Assembly (NCBI RefSeq): GCF_000332315.1
Contig: NZ_KB235933.1
Span: forward strand, 797,557-861,556
Source: Prochlorothrix hollandica PCC 9006 = CALU 1027
Lineage (GTDB): Bacteria > Cyanobacteriota > Cyanobacteriia > Prochlorotrichales > Prochlorotrichaceae
Length of the DNA stretch: 64,000 bases
Reading direction: 5' to 3'
Of the stretch, positions 63,979 through 64,000 are shown in pieces; within the stretch, counting starts at the first letter, position 1; every line of letters starts with the position of its first letter. Below the pieces are notes generated by a model. The model saw only the letters and a program-made list of their open reading frames with translations, did no database searches and was not told the origin of the DNA. A program made the translations under genes and the position numbers.

Positions 63979-64000
63979 TTCCTGCAACCGATCTATCCAG

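Noticed and set aside
1..64000. tRNA, rRNA or tmRNA genes
   Set aside because: I looked for T-arm sequences and cloverleaf-like arms in the gaps and saw none I could support.

Overview
The window is cyanobacterial chromosome. Many genes carry the octamer GCGATCGC (HIP1), and several products are cyanobacterial: the ferredoxin-thioredoxin reductase variable chain, the clock-associated iron-sulfur protein LdpA, an EGY-type site-2 protease, and a 2-oxoglutarate decarboxylase/succinate-semialdehyde dehydrogenase pair that closes the TCA cycle. Most genes are GC-rich. The block 35.8-48.7 kb is visibly AT-richer and looks acquired. I cannot name the species from sequence alone.

Region by region. 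1-31 kb is mostly core and housekeeping: prfC (cut by the window edge), site-2 protease, ABC-2 permease, ammonium transporter with a likely NtcA promoter, FetB-like permease, lepA, a DUF1611 protein, the TIGR02587/TIGR02588 pair, a receiver-adenylate cyclase, a SAM hydrolase-family protein, an S4 protein, a GspE/PilB ATPase, a Fic protein, miaB, a class V aminotransferase, ftrV, ssadh and the decarboxylase, a GAF protein, and a PBP4-type peptidase. An N-acetylmuramoyl-L-alanine amidase follows at 31.7-33.3 kb. Gaps between these genes are filled with short palindromic repeats of at least seven families.

33.5-35.6 kb holds two toxin-antitoxin modules. One VapC gene is split by a 79-bp palindrome flanked by a 9-bp target duplication.

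35.8-48.7 kb is the most interesting part: a one-direction cluster of two VWA-domain proteins, a trypsin-like protease, an Hsp70, an Hsp70 relic, a second Hsp70 split by an ISL3-type insertion sequence, a GrpE-like coiled-coil protein, a third Hsp70, a membrane protein with an InlB-type repeat, coiled coil and PPC-like domain (split by a TA-flanked miniature element), and a pseudokinase with two InlB-type repeats. No J-domain gene is present and all the Hsp70s lack the helical lid. I infer a dedicated chaperone-protease surveillance or conflict system, partly disabled here by recent insertions. Copied DNA (an amidase fragment, amidase upstream DNA, and a VapB promoter plus N-terminus) lies on both sides of the cluster in direct orientation.

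49-58.3 kb is a second accessory block: an amidase fragment, an intact VapBC, an IS5 relic, three Uma2 nucleases, a NACHT NTPase with two long glycine-zipper membrane arrays encoded by 12-bp tandem repeats, a relic of a second NACHT gene, a nucleotidyltransferase, a Ser/Thr kinase with a membrane tail, and a small adaptor-like protein.

58.5-64 kb returns to core genes: prfB with its programmed +1 frameshift, a receiver-histidine kinase, a pentapeptide-repeat protein and ldpA.
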